From assembly GCA_947631345.1 (NCBI GenBank), contig CANRKW010000065.1, positions 1 through 5,867 of the forward strand: a stretch of DNA of 5,867 nucleotides, read 5' to 3'. The DNA comes from an uncultured Bacilli bacterium (GTDB taxonomy: Bacteria > Bacillota_I > Bacilli_A > RF39 > UBA660). Below are positions 5,321 to 5,867 of the stretch, one piece after another. The position numbers and the translations under genes were made by a program. The first letter of the stretch is position 1, and each line of letters starts with the position of its first letter. The notes under the pieces were generated by a model. That model was not told the origin of the DNA, did no database searches, and saw only the letters and a program-made list of their open reading frames with translations.

Positions 5321-5867
5321 ATGATAGAGAGATTAAAATTAATAGAAGAAAGATACAATTTTTTAAATGAAGAATTAACAAAACCAGAAGTATATGAAGA
5401 TTATAAAAAAATGACAGAATTATCTAAAGAAAAAACTTCATTAGAAAAAACAGTACAAGTTTATAATGAATACAGAAAGACTTTAGATGATATAGAAACT
5501 GCTAAAGAAATGCTTCACGATAAAGAAATGAGTGAATTTGCAAAAGAAGAATTGGAAACACTTAATAAAAGAAAAAATGAACTAGAAGAAGAAATTACAA
5601 TTTTATTATTACCAAAAGATCCAAATGATGAAAAAAACGTAATTATGGAAATTAGAGGTGCAGCTGGTGGAGATGAAGGAAACATTTTTGCTGGAGATTT
5701 ATTTAGGATGTATTCAAAATATGCAGAAAAAATGGGATGGAAAATAGAAGTTACACACGAAGTTCCAGGAGAAAGCGGTGGATATGCCGAAATAGATTTG
5801 ATACTTTCAGGAGAAAGTGTTTACTCAAAATTAAAATATGAAAGTGGTTCACACCGTGTTCAAAGAG
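5321..5867 (+). CDS. prfA: Peptide chain release factor 1 (RF1), 5' part
   Basis: Partial: about 182 N-terminal residues of a family length near 355-360; the window ends inside the gene. RF1 reads UAA and UAG stop codons on the ribosome and triggers peptide release. Visible are the N-terminal helical coiled domain (about 1-95), then LLPKDPNDEKNVIMEIR, GGDEGNIFAGDLFRMYSKYA and a final SGSHRVQR. KDPND with GGDE and FAGDLFRMY is the RF1 pattern; RF2 has GGTEA and DWA here. The codon-reading P-x-T motif and the catalytic GGQ both lie just after the window end, so they cannot be checked. The ATG has a strong ribosome site AAAAGGAG at 5308-5315 with a 5-base spacer. The 39-base gap after rpoE shows no terminator, so cotranscription with rpoE is likely. 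The segment before GGDE reads RGAA, where RAGT is usual. Confidence 0.95.
   Translation, partial: MIERLKLIEERYNFLNEELTKPEVYEDYKKMTELSKEKTSLEKTVQVYNEYRKTLDDIETAKEMLHDKEMSEFAKEELETLNKRKNELEEEITILLLPKDPNDEKNVIMEIRGAAGGDEGNIFAGDLFRMYSKYAEKMGWKIEVTHEVPGESGGYAEIDLILSGESVYSKLKYESGSHRVQR

Overview
The window is very AT-rich bacterial chromosome (well under one third G+C by eye) with tightly packed housekeeping genes. TGA, TAA and TAG are all used as real stops and tryptophan is encoded by TGG, so the standard bacterial code applies and not the mycoplasma code. An RNA polymerase delta subunit gene and the order mnmG-rsmG-noc both point to Bacillota, class Bacilli. The extreme AT content suggests a host-associated or reduced-genome branch (Erysipelotrichales/RF39-like). 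That placement is inference; no rRNA gene is present to settle it.

Layout. (1) Positions 1-1488, + strand: the 3' end of mnmG, overlapping by 8 bases with rsmG. Both products are RNA modification enzymes, acting on tRNA wobble uridine and 16S rRNA. (2) Positions 1489-2714: a short intergenic region with a good sigma-A-type promoter, then a ParB/Noc-family gene. Its DNA-recognition residues look like Noc rather than ParB. It lacks the N-terminal membrane helix known from Bacillus Noc and carries an unusually long Pro/Glu/Thr-rich linker before its dimerization domain. (3) Positions 2712-2738: a compact hairpin terminator shared by the two convergent genes, with both stop codons built into it. 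(4) Positions 2723-4675, - strand: a bifunctional class A penicillin-binding protein with intact glycosyltransferase and transpeptidase motifs. (5) Positions 4676-4837: a divergent intergenic region with a clear promoter for rpoE. (6) Positions 4838-5867, + strand: rpoE (delta subunit), then prfA (release factor 1), cut by the window end.

The genes serve core functions: translation (mnmG, rsmG, prfA), transcription (rpoE), cell-wall synthesis (PBP) and coordination of chromosome and division (noc-like). No mobile element, CRISPR array, tRNA, rRNA or defence system is visible. The most interesting part is the atypical Noc-like protein and its control region. The rest is ordinary core genome with some compact architecture.
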